Origin: UBA1672 sp033851915
GTDB taxonomy: Bacteria > Pseudomonadota > Alphaproteobacteria > Micavibrionales > Micavibrionaceae
DNA: 64,000 nucleotides
Direction of reading: 5' to 3'
NCBI GenBank assembly: GCA_033851915.1
Contig: JAWSVM010000012.1
Location: 1 to 64,000, forward strand
Part shown: piece after piece, positions 33,437-42,553 of the stretch
Numbering within the stretch: position 1 is the first letter of the stretch
Layout of the letters: every line of letters begins with the position of its first letter
Program-made: the position numbers and the translations under genes
The notes under the pieces: generated by a model
Databases searched by the model: none
What the model was told of the DNA's origin: nothing
What the model saw: the letters and a program-made list of their open reading frames with translations, nothing else

Positions 33437-34795
33437 ATGAAAAATATTCTAATCAAAAAAGTCACAATTATATGTGCAGCAATGCTTATTGCATTACTCC
33501 CACATTCTGCCACCGCTGCAAACACATCAGAAGCTCTTGTTAAAGACGAGAAACACGATGATGTAAAGTCAATGCTGTTAATCGCCGCGCAAAACGGTGA
33601 TGCGAAAGCCCAGCTTTTATATATCCAAAGAAATATACAATCCAAAATACAAGCATCAAAACCCATAACCGATCAAGCCAAAGCATGGGCAGAGAATGGA
33701 AATGTATCCTTGATGGTCTGGCTGGCCGATAATTACTACACGGGCAATCAACTTCCACAAGAATATAAAAATGCGGCTACATGGTATATTAAGGCCGCGC
33801 AAAAAGGTGATTTAAGCGCGCAATATAATCTTGGTTATATGCATATTCATGGCCAAGGCATTAAACAAGATTTAATGAAGGCACGTGATTTGCTTACATT
33901 GGCCGCAAATAAAAACCATCAGCTTTCTATAAATCTTCTAAAAAAAGTAAATGCCGAAATTTCCGAACTAAAAGCGAAATGGAAAGCAATTAAGGAAGAG
34001 CAACGCCAAGCACAACTGGAATACGATAAAGCCTTACAAGCAGTGAAAATCGCAAAGGCCAAGCAAAATGTACAAATTGAAAAAGATAAACTTGAAATCA
34101 TAAATAAGAAACTGGTCATCGCAAAAATAAAGTTAAAAGAAGCCAATCTAGTAAATGCTTTGCTGGCGGAAAGAAAGAAGTTTAAAGCAGGTACCGCCTT
34201 TAAACTAATCAAGAACGCACCTCTGCGCACTGATAAAATCAAGATCATCGAGTATTTTAGCTATAACTGTGGAGGCTGCCACTTGCTGCAAAAAAATGGC
34301 AACCTTGAAAAATGGGTTAACGCTCAAAGCAGTGATATAGAAGTTAACAAAATCCATATAACAGGAATGAGCAAAAGACTAGCACGCCTATTTTACACAT
34401 TAGAAAAAATGGGAGCCGATAAAACCGTTCACAAGGGTATATTCAATAAGGTTTCTTTGAAACAATCTATCTACACAAAAGAGAATGGTTTTCTAGATTT
34501 TATAAGCAGCTATAATGTCGATAAGAATACATTTAACAACATCTATTCCTCACCTGAGATGGATAAGAAAATAAAGACCAATGCCGAAAATGAAAAAAAA
34601 TTAAGCTTTAGAACAATTCCGGCATTTGTTATTAATGGCCAATATTATGTAACACTAGACACAGCGCTCGCCTCCAAACCAAGTATCCCTTCAGACATAA
34701 GCCAAGATGAACGCAATCGACAAATTGAATTGAGGGCGCTTGAAATAATAGATTACTTAATCAGTATCGAGCGAGACGTTATAAAAAACAAATAA
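33437..34795 (+). CDS. Secreted Sel1-repeat/coiled-coil/DsbA-like fusion protein
   Basis: About 452 residues from MKNILIKKVTIICAAMLIALLPHSATA, a signal peptide. Residues about 50-170 hold TPR/Sel1-type repeats (NAATWYIKAAQKGDLSAQYNLGYMHIHGQG is diagnostic). A long charged coiled coil follows (about 175-255, KAKWKAIKEEQRQAQ...). The C-terminus is a thioredoxin/DsbA domain with CGGC (YNCGGCHLLQ) and the cis-Pro segment RTIPAFVINGQYYV. The protein likely works in the periplasm as a thiol oxidase or isomerase attached to a protein-protein interaction arm. Stands alone after tRNA-Ser. Confidence 0.75.
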   Translation: MKNILIKKVTIICAAMLIALLPHSATAANTSEALVKDEKHDDVKSMLLIAAQNGDAKAQLLYIQRNIQSKIQASKPITDQAKAWAENGNVSLMVWLADNYYTGNQLPQEYKNAATWYIKAAQKGDLSAQYNLGYMHIHGQGIKQDLMKARDLLTLAANKNHQLSINLLKKVNAEISELKAKWKAIKEEQRQAQLEYDKALQAVKIAKAKQNVQIEKDKLEIINKKLVIAKIKLKEANLVNALLAERKKFKAGTAFKLIKNAPLRTDKIKIIEYFSYNCGGCHLLQKNGNLEKWVNAQSSDIEVNKIHITGMSKRLARLFYTLEKMGADKTVHKGIFNKVSLKQSIYTKENGFLDFISSYNVDKNTFNNIYSSPEMDKKIKTNAENEKKLSFRTIPAFVINGQYYVTLDTALASKPSIPSDISQDERNRQIELRALEIIDYLISIERDVIKNK

Positions 34796-34922
34796 GATAG
34801 ATTCGTAACCTCCATCTCAGTGAACGCACAATTATAAGCAACACCAATAAAGTCCATAACCTTAATAAAGACGGTAAGGATCAATTGTCCTAATCCTTTG
34901 TTATAAATGATATATTATCGAT

Positions 34923-34950
34923 ATACATATCCACACGAAGATACATATCC
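34923..34950 (+). repeat. Two direct ATACATATCC copies upstream of Cache-like gene
   Basis: ATACATATCC occurs at 34923-34932 and 34941-34950, 18 bp apart (about two helical turns), in the 229-bp gap before the secreted Cache-like gene. The spacing suits a tandem activator site. The rest of the gap shows AGGAT/ATCCT arms near 34878-34895 but no gene. Confidence 0.35.
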
Positions 34951-35024
34951 GCTGGTAATCGATTGTTAAGAAAATCTATGTATGGTAGTGTCATTGAACT
35001 ATAAACTTAAATAAGGCGATCCTA

Positions 35025-35582
35025 ATGTTAAAAAAATTGATACTATGTTCCGCGATTTCAATAGCGGCATTTACAGCACCAGCATATGCAATGGATGAAG
35101 CAAAAGCTAAAGAACTTTTGAGTGGAAAAATTAATGCGTGGTTAAACAACCCTGTCGTTATTGATGCTATTAAAGCACAAAACACAGCACATGCAGATCT
35201 TTCACAAGACGCAATTATAGCACTTGATAATAAATGGCGCGGCGATGATAAAGACCTTATCGACACAACATTAAGCAATGATCTTTCAAAATATCTATCC
35301 GGTGTCGTTGGTGACGGCGGAGGTCTATATTCGGAGATATTTGTAATGGATAATAAAGGCCTTAATGTTGGTCAAAGTTCCAAAACATCTGACTATTGGC
35401 AGGGTGATGAAGCGAAATGGCAAAAGACTTATTCCGTTGGCCCGGATGCTATTCACCTAGGTGAAGTAGAGTTTGACGAATCATCTCAAACCTACCAAGT
35501 TCAATTAAGCACAACTGTTTCTGAAAACGGTGTTGCTATTGGTGCCATTACAATCGGTGTTGATGCCGAAATGGCCGAATAA
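35025..35582 (+). CDS. Secreted Cache/PDC-like sensor domain protein
   Basis: 185 residues. A signal peptide (MLKKLILCSAISIAAFTAPAYA) is followed by a single PDC/Cache-like ligand domain: helical N-part, then YSEIFVMDNKGLNVGQSSKTSDYWQGDEAKW and a late GAITIGVDAEM strand. It has no membrane anchor or output domain. The chemoreceptor gene follows after 118 bp. A ligand-binding protein that works with that receptor is the attractive inference; a free-standing periplasmic binding domain is known to modulate receptors in other systems. Confidence 0.7.
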   Translation: MLKKLILCSAISIAAFTAPAYAMDEAKAKELLSGKINAWLNNPVVIDAIKAQNTAHADLSQDAIIALDNKWRGDDKDLIDTTLSNDLSKYLSGVVGDGGGLYSEIFVMDNKGLNVGQSSKTSDYWQGDEAKWQKTYSVGPDAIHLGEVEFDESSQTYQVQLSTTVSENGVAIGAITIGVDAEMAE

Positions 35583-35592
35583 TTTATATACT

Positions 35593-35635
35593 AAGCGAAA
35601 CCCGAGAATATTATTTTCAATTCTGGGTTTTGCTT
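35593..35635 (+). terminator. Terminator after the Cache-like gene
   Basis: AAGCGAAACCC...GAAT pairs with ATTC...GGGTTTTGCTT to make a strong hairpin starting 10 bp after the stop codon, followed by a T-rich stretch (CTTTTGTCTTTCT). It separates the secreted protein from the chemoreceptor transcriptionally, or attenuates read-through. Confidence 0.75.
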
Positions 35636-35700
35636 ATCTTTTGTCTTTCTGAGTAATTCTGCGTTTTATTAGCTATATTTAGATATATAAGAGAGAAACT

Positions 35701-37344
35701 ATGTCATTTTCCGTTAAAAAATCATTAGAAGCCAAAATCATACTGCTTCTATCTGTTATGATTATCATAGCTCTTGCATCACTGAGTTATATGCAACAAG
35801 TAACAAGCAACAACGTTATATTCTTAGGCTTTGAGCATGGATCAATCAATAAAGCACGCCTTATTTCCGCACGGGTAGAAGGTGCATTTAAATGGAAAAA
35901 GGTAGATCAAATTGATCTGGGCTATAGAAACCTTAAGGAAGATAAAGAAGCATATCTCGCATCAGCATATAGCTTTGCAGCAGATGGCACTCTCTTAACC
36001 CATTTCCAATCAGAAATATTTACACCTGTAGACCTAAGCATTCCTGTCTCTGAATTGGCTTTAGAATCAAAAGAAACCCACGAAGAAATTGTAAGAAATA
36101 CAAAAAAACATTTTATTGTTTTCAGCCCTGTTCATGACAGCAAAAAAGACAAGCATTTAGGGTACCTCGTAACAGCATGGTCTAAAGAGGTTATTCAGGA
36201 AACGATGCATAAAAACTTTATTTTGTTTGGCTGTATATCGGCTGGTTTCACATTAATCCTGCTTGTTCTGGTGGCGCTAATACTACGCAAAATAGTAATA
36301 ACCCCTTTGGAAAATTTTAGTGCCGTCATGAAAAACATTTCCGATGGCGATTATAAAGTGGAAATTCCATTTCTGCATCGTGAAGACCAGATTGGCTCTA
36401 TGGCGAGAGATCTGGGTATATTGAAAGAGAAATCAATAGAAAAAGAACGACTGGAAGAAGAACAACAAAAGAGCGAAAAACGTACAAAAGAAGAGCGAGT
36501 GCAACAAATGAATGCTCTGGCAGACCAATTTGATGAAACAATGGGTGGTGTTACAGCTTCTCTAAAAGAAGTCATTACAAATATTCAAAAGAACACAATG
36601 GGTATTCAAAAATCTGCACATACTATTTCCAGTAACAGTGAAGAAATCAGTGATAAATCTATGGTGTCATCTGAAAATACCCAATCAATTTCGGCTGCCA
36701 CAGAAGAGCTGGCGACATCTATCACAGAATTATCGACACAATTGGTGAATACACGCACCATAGCGCAAGATGCCGTGGAACAATCGAATGAAGCCGTCTC
36801 CAATATAGAACAACTAAAATCTAATGCAGAAGAAATTAATAGTGTAACAGCGATTATTAACGATATAGCAGAACAAACAAACTTGTTGGCTCTGAACGCA
36901 ACCATTGAAGCCGCACGTGCCGGCGATGCAGGTAAAGGCTTTGCTGTTGTTGCTGCCGAAGTAAAACAACTTGCAACAGAAACATCCAATGCAACATCTG
37001 AAATATCTGAGAAAATAGAAGCCATCATTAAAAATGTTGCGTCCTCTGCCCAACAGATAGGAAACGTAAATAAAGTCATTACAGAAATTGAACAAATCTC
37101 CAGCAGAGTTGCCTCTACAACAGAAGAGCAAAGCATTACAACAAGAGAGATTTCTCAACGTTCACAAGAAACGGCAACAAGTGTGAATGATGTTAATACC
37201 TCAATCCAATCTATCTCGGAAGAAAGTGCCAACAACAGTATGATGGTCGACTCTCTGCTTTCAGACACCGGTGAGCTAGAAGAAAAATTTAAAATGTTAG
37301 AAGAAAAAGCAGCGGAATTTACAAATAATGTCCGCTCTTCCTAA
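35701..37344 (+). CDS. Methyl-accepting chemotaxis protein
   Basis: 547 residues. TM1 (about 13-33) and TM2 (FILFGCISAGFTLILLVLVAL, about 175-195) flank a periplasmic region of about 140 residues; a HAMP domain follows (NISDGDYKVEIPFLHREDQIGSM). The signalling hairpin EQTNLLALNATIEAARAGDAGKGFAVVA is intact. No CheR-binding pentapeptide is present at the C-terminus. Ligand is unknown; the upstream secreted Cache-like protein is a candidate partner. A Shine-Dalgarno AGAGAG precedes the start. Confidence 0.93.
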   Translation: MSFSVKKSLEAKIILLLSVMIIIALASLSYMQQVTSNNVIFLGFEHGSINKARLISARVEGAFKWKKVDQIDLGYRNLKEDKEAYLASAYSFAADGTLLTHFQSEIFTPVDLSIPVSELALESKETHEEIVRNTKKHFIVFSPVHDSKKDKHLGYLVTAWSKEVIQETMHKNFILFGCISAGFTLILLVLVALILRKIVITPLENFSAVMKNISDGDYKVEIPFLHREDQIGSMARDLGILKEKSIEKERLEEEQQKSEKRTKEERVQQMNALADQFDETMGGVTASLKEVITNIQKNTMGIQKSAHTISSNSEEISDKSMVSSENTQSISAATEELATSITELSTQLVNTRTIAQDAVEQSNEAVSNIEQLKSNAEEINSVTAIINDIAEQTNLLALNATIEAARAGDAGKGFAVVAAEVKQLATETSNATSEISEKIEAIIKNVASSAQQIGNVNKVITEIEQISSRVASTTEEQSITTREISQRSQETATSVNDVNTSIQSISEESANNSMMVDSLLSDTGELEEKFKMLEEKAAEFTNNVRSS

Positions 37345-37352
37345 TATAAAGC

Positions 37353-40265
37353 TTAACCAGCTTTTGTTTCCTTCTCAGGTAAGCATTTCAGCAACATAGC
37401 CGCGAGATGCTCTTTCTTCACTGGCTTGGCGACATAATCATCCATACCTGCTGCAAGGCACTTGTCGCGATCCCCTTTCATCGCATTGGCTGTAAGTGCA
37501 ACGATGGGCGTGGGATTAAGTTTTTCCTTTTGCTCCCGTTCTCTTATTAAACGCGTCGCATCATAGCCATCCATTTCCGGCATCCGGCAATCCATAAAGA
37601 TCAGATCAAATGTTTCCTTGGATTCACACTCGAGAACCTCAATGCCATTTCTAGCGGGCGTAACATGACAACCGCATTGCTCCAATATTTCTGTCACCAT
37701 CATCATATTCGTACGATTATCCTCGGCCAGAAGAATGCGCACGTCATCAAATTTAATTTTCTTAAGATCAACCGCACTTTGCTGCTGTACGAGGTCCCCC
37801 ATATCCTCGGCACTTGCCAAAGCCAAAAACATAGTGAAAGAAAACGTAGAGCCCTCGCCGCTAACACTCTCAACAGAGATCTTCCCACCCATAATCTCTA
37901 CCAGCTTGGAACAAATAGATAGCCCCAAGCCTGTACCACCAAATTTGCGGGTTGTTGATTCTTCCGCTTGGCCAAATTTATCAAATACATGCTCTAATTT
38001 ATCTTCAGGAATACCAATACCGCTATCTTCCACGGATATTGTGAATTTATGTTTTTCACCCTCTTCAACAGAAGCATCAATGCTGATTTTTATTGCCCCT
38101 TCCAGAGTAAACTTAACAGCATTACTAATCAGGTTCGACATAATCTGTCGAATGCGTCCGGGATCTCCAAAAACATAACGAGGTATATCAGGAGAGTACT
38201 GCAGGTCAAACTGAACGCCGCTTGTAACATTCACACTCATAATGCCCTTTACTTCTTCTATAAGAGCAACTAAATCAAAAGCAATAATTTCAAAATCAAG
38301 CTTCCCTGCTTCAATTTTCGAGAAATCAAGAATATCATTAATAATCTGTAATAACGCCTCTGAAGAATTCGTAATTGTATTAAGATATGCTGTTTGCTTT
38401 TTCGTAAGCTTTGTTTCCGTCATTAAGCTGCACGTGCCGATAATACCGTTCATTGGTGTTCGTATCTCATGGCTCATATTCGCGAGAAACTCACTCTTCG
38501 CGCTATTCGCTGACTCCGCCTTTATTCGTGAGGACTCCAGTTCCAAGCTCTGCCCCTCAAGCTCTTGCGCATATTTAAGAAGAGTCTCTTCAGTGTCTTT
38601 ACGCGCTGATATATCTCTGATCACTCCAGTAAATAAATGCTCATCATCCGTTCTAACCTCGGAGAGAGACAAATCAATCGGGAATTCATCACCGTTCTTT
38701 CGGCGTGCCTGGACTTCACTTGAACCGCCTATTCTTTTGTAAAACCCTATCATCATACCAACGGAGGAATCATAATCCTCTAATTGATTATCCGGTATAG
38801 GAATCAAGGCGGTAACATTTTGCCCAATAACCTCTGTTTCTGAATAACCAAAGATACTTTCTGCAGAATGATTGAAAGATTGAATATTACCGTGTGTACC
38901 AACCGTTATAATCGCATCCGCCGCAGTCTCCAAAATAGCATGCATACGCACAGAGGCAGATTTAGCATCGGCCGTTTGTTTTTTCACCGCATTTAAAACA
39001 TTATGGAAGGCGCGGGCCAGCACCCCAATCTCATCTTTAGCGTTTATTGGTAAGTTAATAACACCGCCGATGCGCTCATATTCTTGAACAGATTTCGTCA
39101 TCTGGATTAATGGCGCGGTAAGACGACGAGAGGCAAAAACCGCAATAATCAGCGCAACAATCGAAAGCGACAAAGCCAGAACCATGCTGCGGTTACGAAC
39201 ACCGGCAATAGATTGAAGGTATGTCTTGTCATCTGATATCAACAAAAGCCGCACCGGATGTTTACTCTGTACTTTATCAAAAGCAACCAGCCCATAATAA
39301 CCAACATGTTGGTATTTTTCTTCCCCCTCTAACGTCGTAATAGGAAAGACAGGGTCATCATTTGCAATAGCATCGGTCAATAATGGAAACTCATCTTGCA
39401 TTTTGAAGGATTTTTCCAAGTCAAACCCAAAGGTTCTACTATTGTTAGGATGAACAAGAAACTCACCCGCGTTATTCGCCAAATAAAGCGCAGAATCCTG
39501 AGGCGCAGACTCTCGTAATACTGTAACCAGTTTACTATAATCTGCAGTGATAATTATAATGCCAAAGACACGTCCGGTTTTATCATCATAAACAGGCACC
39601 GCCGCCCTGATAACCGGCTTATGTGGAAGTGATACTTTGCCATGTTCATGGTTTAGGCCGGTCCTTGAGAAGTAAACAGCGCCTTTATCATAGGCAATAG
39701 AGGCTTGAAAATAGTCTCTTTGCTCTTTTTGTTGTAAGGCAGCCTGCGGCGTTTTGATAATTTTATAACCGCGCCTATCAACCCTTATAAGCTCTCTGCC
39801 TTTATCTGCAACGCCAATAAAGCGTATTTTTGTGTACGCTGAATTTGAATAAAGCATGGTTGAAAAAATAGACTCCAAACGGTTCTTCCATACATCCTTT
39901 TTCTCTGTATTTTTCTCTGTATTTTTCTCTGTATTTTTCTCTGTATTTTTCGCAGCATATGCCTTTATAATTTCTTGTACTGGTTGTGTCCCATACAGAA
40001 ATACAACATCATCATTCAGGTCTTCATAGAAATTATTGAGCAAAACGCTGAGCAGATTTCCACTTCTTTCAACATCCTTTAAACGTTTTTCAATAACAAT
40101 ATTATTGCTCTCTACATGAAAAGTCGTGCCAACAACAAGGGCGGTGATAATTGTGATCAAAAAAGCAGCTAACGGAATTATCACACCTAGAGAGTGCTTC
40201 GCCTGACCAACCTCTAATATGCTTTCTTCATTAAGTGAATATTTGTTTTTCGCAGTAGATGTCAA
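37353..40265 (-). CDS. Hybrid sensor histidine kinase (dCache-HAMP-PAS-HK-REC)
   Basis: 970 residues. TM1 is near residues 28-50, a large dCache-like periplasmic domain follows to about 360, TM2 about 361-380, HAMP (RRLTAPLIQMTKSVQEYERIGGV), PAS (about 440-560; ADAIITVGTHGNIQSFNHS), HisKA with FLANMSHEIRTPMNGIIG, HATPase (NLISNAVKFT; GTGLGLSIC) and a C-terminal receiver with FMDCRMPEMDG (phospho-Asp) and the KP loop. It passes signal by phosphorelay, but no Hpt or response regulator is adjacent. Convergent with the MCP (8 bp apart). The periplasmic part contains an NTEK tandem repeat. Confidence 0.93.
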   Translation of the reverse strand: MTSTAKNKYSLNEESILEVGQAKHSLGVIIPLAAFLITIITALVVGTTFHVESNNIVIEKRLKDVERSGNLLSVLLNNFYEDLNDDVVFLYGTQPVQEIIKAYAAKNTEKNTEKNTEKNTEKKDVWKNRLESIFSTMLYSNSAYTKIRFIGVADKGRELIRVDRRGYKIIKTPQAALQQKEQRDYFQASIAYDKGAVYFSRTGLNHEHGKVSLPHKPVIRAAVPVYDDKTGRVFGIIIITADYSKLVTVLRESAPQDSALYLANNAGEFLVHPNNSRTFGFDLEKSFKMQDEFPLLTDAIANDDPVFPITTLEGEEKYQHVGYYGLVAFDKVQSKHPVRLLLISDDKTYLQSIAGVRNRSMVLALSLSIVALIIAVFASRRLTAPLIQMTKSVQEYERIGGVINLPINAKDEIGVLARAFHNVLNAVKKQTADAKSASVRMHAILETAADAIITVGTHGNIQSFNHSAESIFGYSETEVIGQNVTALIPIPDNQLEDYDSSVGMMIGFYKRIGGSSEVQARRKNGDEFPIDLSLSEVRTDDEHLFTGVIRDISARKDTEETLLKYAQELEGQSLELESSRIKAESANSAKSEFLANMSHEIRTPMNGIIGTCSLMTETKLTKKQTAYLNTITNSSEALLQIINDILDFSKIEAGKLDFEIIAFDLVALIEEVKGIMSVNVTSGVQFDLQYSPDIPRYVFGDPGRIRQIMSNLISNAVKFTLEGAIKISIDASVEEGEKHKFTISVEDSGIGIPEDKLEHVFDKFGQAEESTTRKFGGTGLGLSICSKLVEIMGGKISVESVSGEGSTFSFTMFLALASAEDMGDLVQQQSAVDLKKIKFDDVRILLAEDNRTNMMMVTEILEQCGCHVTPARNGIEVLECESKETFDLIFMDCRMPEMDGYDATRLIREREQKEKLNPTPIVALTANAMKGDRDKCLAAGMDDYVAKPVKKEHLAAMLLKCLPEKETKAG
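39898..39950 (-). repeat. 12-bp tandem repeat encoding (Asn-Thr-Glu-Lys)n
   Basis: Four contiguous copies of TTTTTCTCTGTA (plus strand) plus a partial TTTTT lie in the periplasmic part of the hybrid kinase. They encode repeated NTEK. The 12-bp period keeps frame, so copy-number change would lengthen or shorten a loop near the start of the dCache domain without loss of function. Confidence 0.9.
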
Positions 40266-40423
40266 AATAATAATCCCAATAATATATTGTTAAAGAAAGA
40301 CTCTCTATTCTTGCATCATACATAAAAAGGAAAAATACACGTCAGGAACAACGTAGGAGAAAGCCCTATTCAGCACATAGAGAATCAAAACAGCAACTGA
40401 AATTATGCCATTATTTTTAGAAT

Positions 40424-40478
40424 TTACACATTACTATAGCACGCGCATTCTATGGTATGCACACGCTGTAATGTGTAA
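40424..40478. repeat. 11-bp perfect inverted repeat between nhaD and hybrid kinase gene
   Basis: TTACACATTAC (40424-40434) and GTAATGTGTAA (40468-40478) are exact complements; AGC (40438-40440) and GCT (40465-40467) extend the stem after a bulge, and GCAT/ATGC adds an inner pairing. No clear T run follows on either strand, so a simple terminator is doubtful. It lies in the 246-bp gap downstream of nhaD and upstream of the kinase gene. Otherwise no gene is visible in that gap. Confidence 0.6.
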
Positions 40479-40511
40479 CCCAAACATATCTTTAGTTTGA
40501 TTAAATGCGCC

Positions 40512-41915
40512 TTAAAATAAACCCGTCGGTGAATTTACAAGGAAATGCACTGCAATCGATGCTGCATACCCCAGCATAATCACAGGTGCCCATTTCAGAT
40601 GCGACATAAAGGTATAATATCCACGCGCAACCCCCATAAGAGCAACACCAGCAGCAGAACCAATCGAAAGCATGCTTCCTCCCACTCCGGCAGTTAGTGT
40701 AATAAGCAGCCACTGAAAGTGATCCATCTCAGGATCCATCGTGAGAACCGCAAACATAACAGGGATATTATCAACAATCGCAGAAAAGAACCCGAGAATG
40801 ATGTTGGTTACACTTGGCCCAAGCCCATCATAGAAGGTTGTCGACATCAGTTCCAGATAACCAAGGAAAGCCAAACCACCAACACTGAATATAACACCGA
40901 AGAAGAAGAGTAACGTGTCCCATTCTGCAGACGCAACGTTCTCGAGGATATCAAAATCTTTATCTTTGATCGCCCCTCTTTGTCGAATAACCCACGCCGT
41001 AATCATGAGGAGAGACATACCTGTCATCATTCCGATAAAAGGTGGTAACCCGAGCGTCTGTTCCAAACCAACAGCCATCCCAATCGTCAAAAATGCCAAG
41101 AAAATAATTGGTTTGGCACCTTGCTTCAGCTCAACATGTTCATCAATTGTTTCAGGTTGTTCCTTGGGGATGAAAAAGGTCATAATGATAGCAGGCACAA
41201 GGAAGCAAACGAGGGACGGTAAAAATAGTGCAAAAAACTCAAAGAATTCCAGCTTACCAGCCTGCCAAACCATCAATGTTGTGATGTCTCCAAAGGGACT
41301 AAACGCCCCCCCTGCATTAGCCGCGGAAACAATATTAATACAGCCGATTGTAATAAATTTTGCATTCGAACGGCCAACCGCCATAATAACTGCGCCCATT
41401 ACCAACGCCGTTGTTAAGTTATCTGCAATTGGAGAAAGAAAGAATGCAAGGATACCCGTCGCCCAGAATAACTGCCTTAAGCTCATCCCCGATAGAACCA
41501 GCTTCGTACGAATAACTGCAAAAACATTACGGTTTTCCAAAGCACTGATATACGTCATAGCAGCCAACAAGAATAACATTAGCCCTGCATATTCTTTTAA
41601 ACCATGCATGATCGCATCATGTAGAGCCTCCTTATCCACACCGTAATCAGGTGCAACATAAGCAACAACAATCCAAATAAGCCCCGCGCCCAGCATCACA
41701 GGTTTTGATTTACGCATATGTGTATATTCTTCGGCCAAAACCGCCGCATAAGACAATACGAAGATAACGACACATAATATGCCGGCCCAATGCAAACCAA
41801 GATTAAGATTCTGCGGTGCTTCGCCCCCTGAACTTGCCAAAACCGGAAAGGAAAAACAAAGGCCTGCTGAAAAAACAAAGGCTGCGACGAGGGTAGAAAA
41901 AGAACGTAAGGTCAT
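40512..41915 (-). CDS. nhaD: NhaD-type Na+/H+ antiporter
   Basis: 467 residues with about 13 membrane helices and an N-terminal signal-like helix. NhaD-specific segments are visible: HWAGILCVVIFVLSYAAV, FLSPIADNLTTALVMG, NIVSAANAGGAFSPFGDITTLMVW, LPPFIGMM, and the C-terminal DNIPVMFAVLTM...TAGVGGSMLSIGSAAGVALMG. It exports sodium or lithium in exchange for protons. Common in marine and halotolerant bacteria, so the habitat may be saline; this is inference. Confidence 0.93.
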   Translation of the reverse strand: MTLRSFSTLVAAFVFSAGLCFSFPVLASSGGEAPQNLNLGLHWAGILCVVIFVLSYAAVLAEEYTHMRKSKPVMLGAGLIWIVVAYVAPDYGVDKEALHDAIMHGLKEYAGLMLFLLAAMTYISALENRNVFAVIRTKLVLSGMSLRQLFWATGILAFFLSPIADNLTTALVMGAVIMAVGRSNAKFITIGCINIVSAANAGGAFSPFGDITTLMVWQAGKLEFFEFFALFLPSLVCFLVPAIIMTFFIPKEQPETIDEHVELKQGAKPIIFLAFLTIGMAVGLEQTLGLPPFIGMMTGMSLLMITAWVIRQRGAIKDKDFDILENVASAEWDTLLFFFGVIFSVGGLAFLGYLELMSTTFYDGLGPSVTNIILGFFSAIVDNIPVMFAVLTMDPEMDHFQWLLITLTAGVGGSMLSIGSAAGVALMGVARGYYTFMSHLKWAPVIMLGYAASIAVHFLVNSPTGLF

Positions 41916-42010
41916 TATTTTTATAACTACTGTTTATCGTTGAAGTATTACGAAGGCTTAATACCACAAAACGCTATATCAACCAAGATAGAATCGACTA
42001 AAAGAGTACC

Positions 42011-42454
42011 TTATTCGTTCGCTTTATCTATATATCTTTGAAAAGCATCCAGCGTTTCTTTACTGACGTGGTGCTCAACCCCTTCTGCGTCCATTTCAGC
42101 GACGTCATCACTCACCCCGATAGACTTAAGAAATTCTACCACAATAAGGTGGCGTTCTTTACACGCTTGAGCCAACTTTTTCCCCTGTTCAGTTAAAAAC
42201 AAAGACCGATAAGGCTCTGAAATAACAAGATCTTCTTTTTTAAGACGGGCGATTGTCTTGTTTACAGTGGCATGAGAAATACCCAACCGTTTGGAAAGGT
42301 CAACAACGCGTGCCTCACCATTCACCTCAATGAGATCAGCAATCAATTCAACATAATCTTCTGCATTTTCGCTTTGGTGAGCATGACGGACACGCTCAAA
42401 CCATGATGCTTGCTGCTTCGGATCTGCAAGGGAATTTTCTGAACTCATATCCAA
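42011..42454 (-). CDS. mntR: MntR, DtxR-family manganese regulator
   Basis: 147 residues. Helix-turn-helix: EARVVDLSKRLGISHATVNKTIARLKKEDLV. Metal-binding residues of the dimerisation domain occur in CKERHLIVVEFL and DAEGVEHHVS, the arrangement of MntR (E-x-x-H, H-H). It binds Mn2+ and controls manganese uptake genes. Divergent from the manganese ABC operon across 99 bp, which contains the candidate operator. Confidence 0.93.
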   Translation of the reverse strand: MDMSSENSLADPKQQASWFERVRHAHQSENAEDYVELIADLIEVNGEARVVDLSKRLGISHATVNKTIARLKKEDLVISEPYRSLFLTEQGKKLAQACKERHLIVVEFLKSIGVSDDVAEMDAEGVEHHVSKETLDAFQRYIDKANE

Positions 42455-42493
42455 ATATCCTCAAAAATAAAATTAGCCACACGCAATAAATGT

Positions 42494-42532
42494 TGCCATG
42501 GCTACACTTTGGTGCCTATACTATATATAGTA
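42494..42532 (+). promoter_or_regulatory. mnt promoter with palindromic candidate MntR operator
   Basis: TTGCCA (42494-42499), a 17-bp spacer and TATACT (42517-42522) make a sigma-70-type promoter pointing to the ABC operon. The perfect palindrome TACTATATATAGTA (42519-42532) overlaps the -10 box and the start point, an ideal place for repression. Binding by MntR is inferred from the divergent mntR. A second inverted pair TAGCCA/TGGCTA (about 42474 and 42498) flanks the -35. Confidence 0.6.
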
Positions 42533-42553
42533 CAGATATCAGGTAAAGACATA

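Noticed and set aside
36606..37136. 176-residue minus-strand frame
   Set aside because: Antisense to the conserved signalling domain of the chemoreceptor; a Ser/Val-rich composition is a shadow of that gene.
37735..38742. Two plus-strand frames (147 and 166 residues)
   Set aside because: Antisense to the kinase and ATPase core of the hybrid sensor kinase.
40915..41646. 243-residue plus-strand frame
   Set aside because: It lies wholly antisense to the well-supported nhaD gene and has no domain or ribosome binding site.
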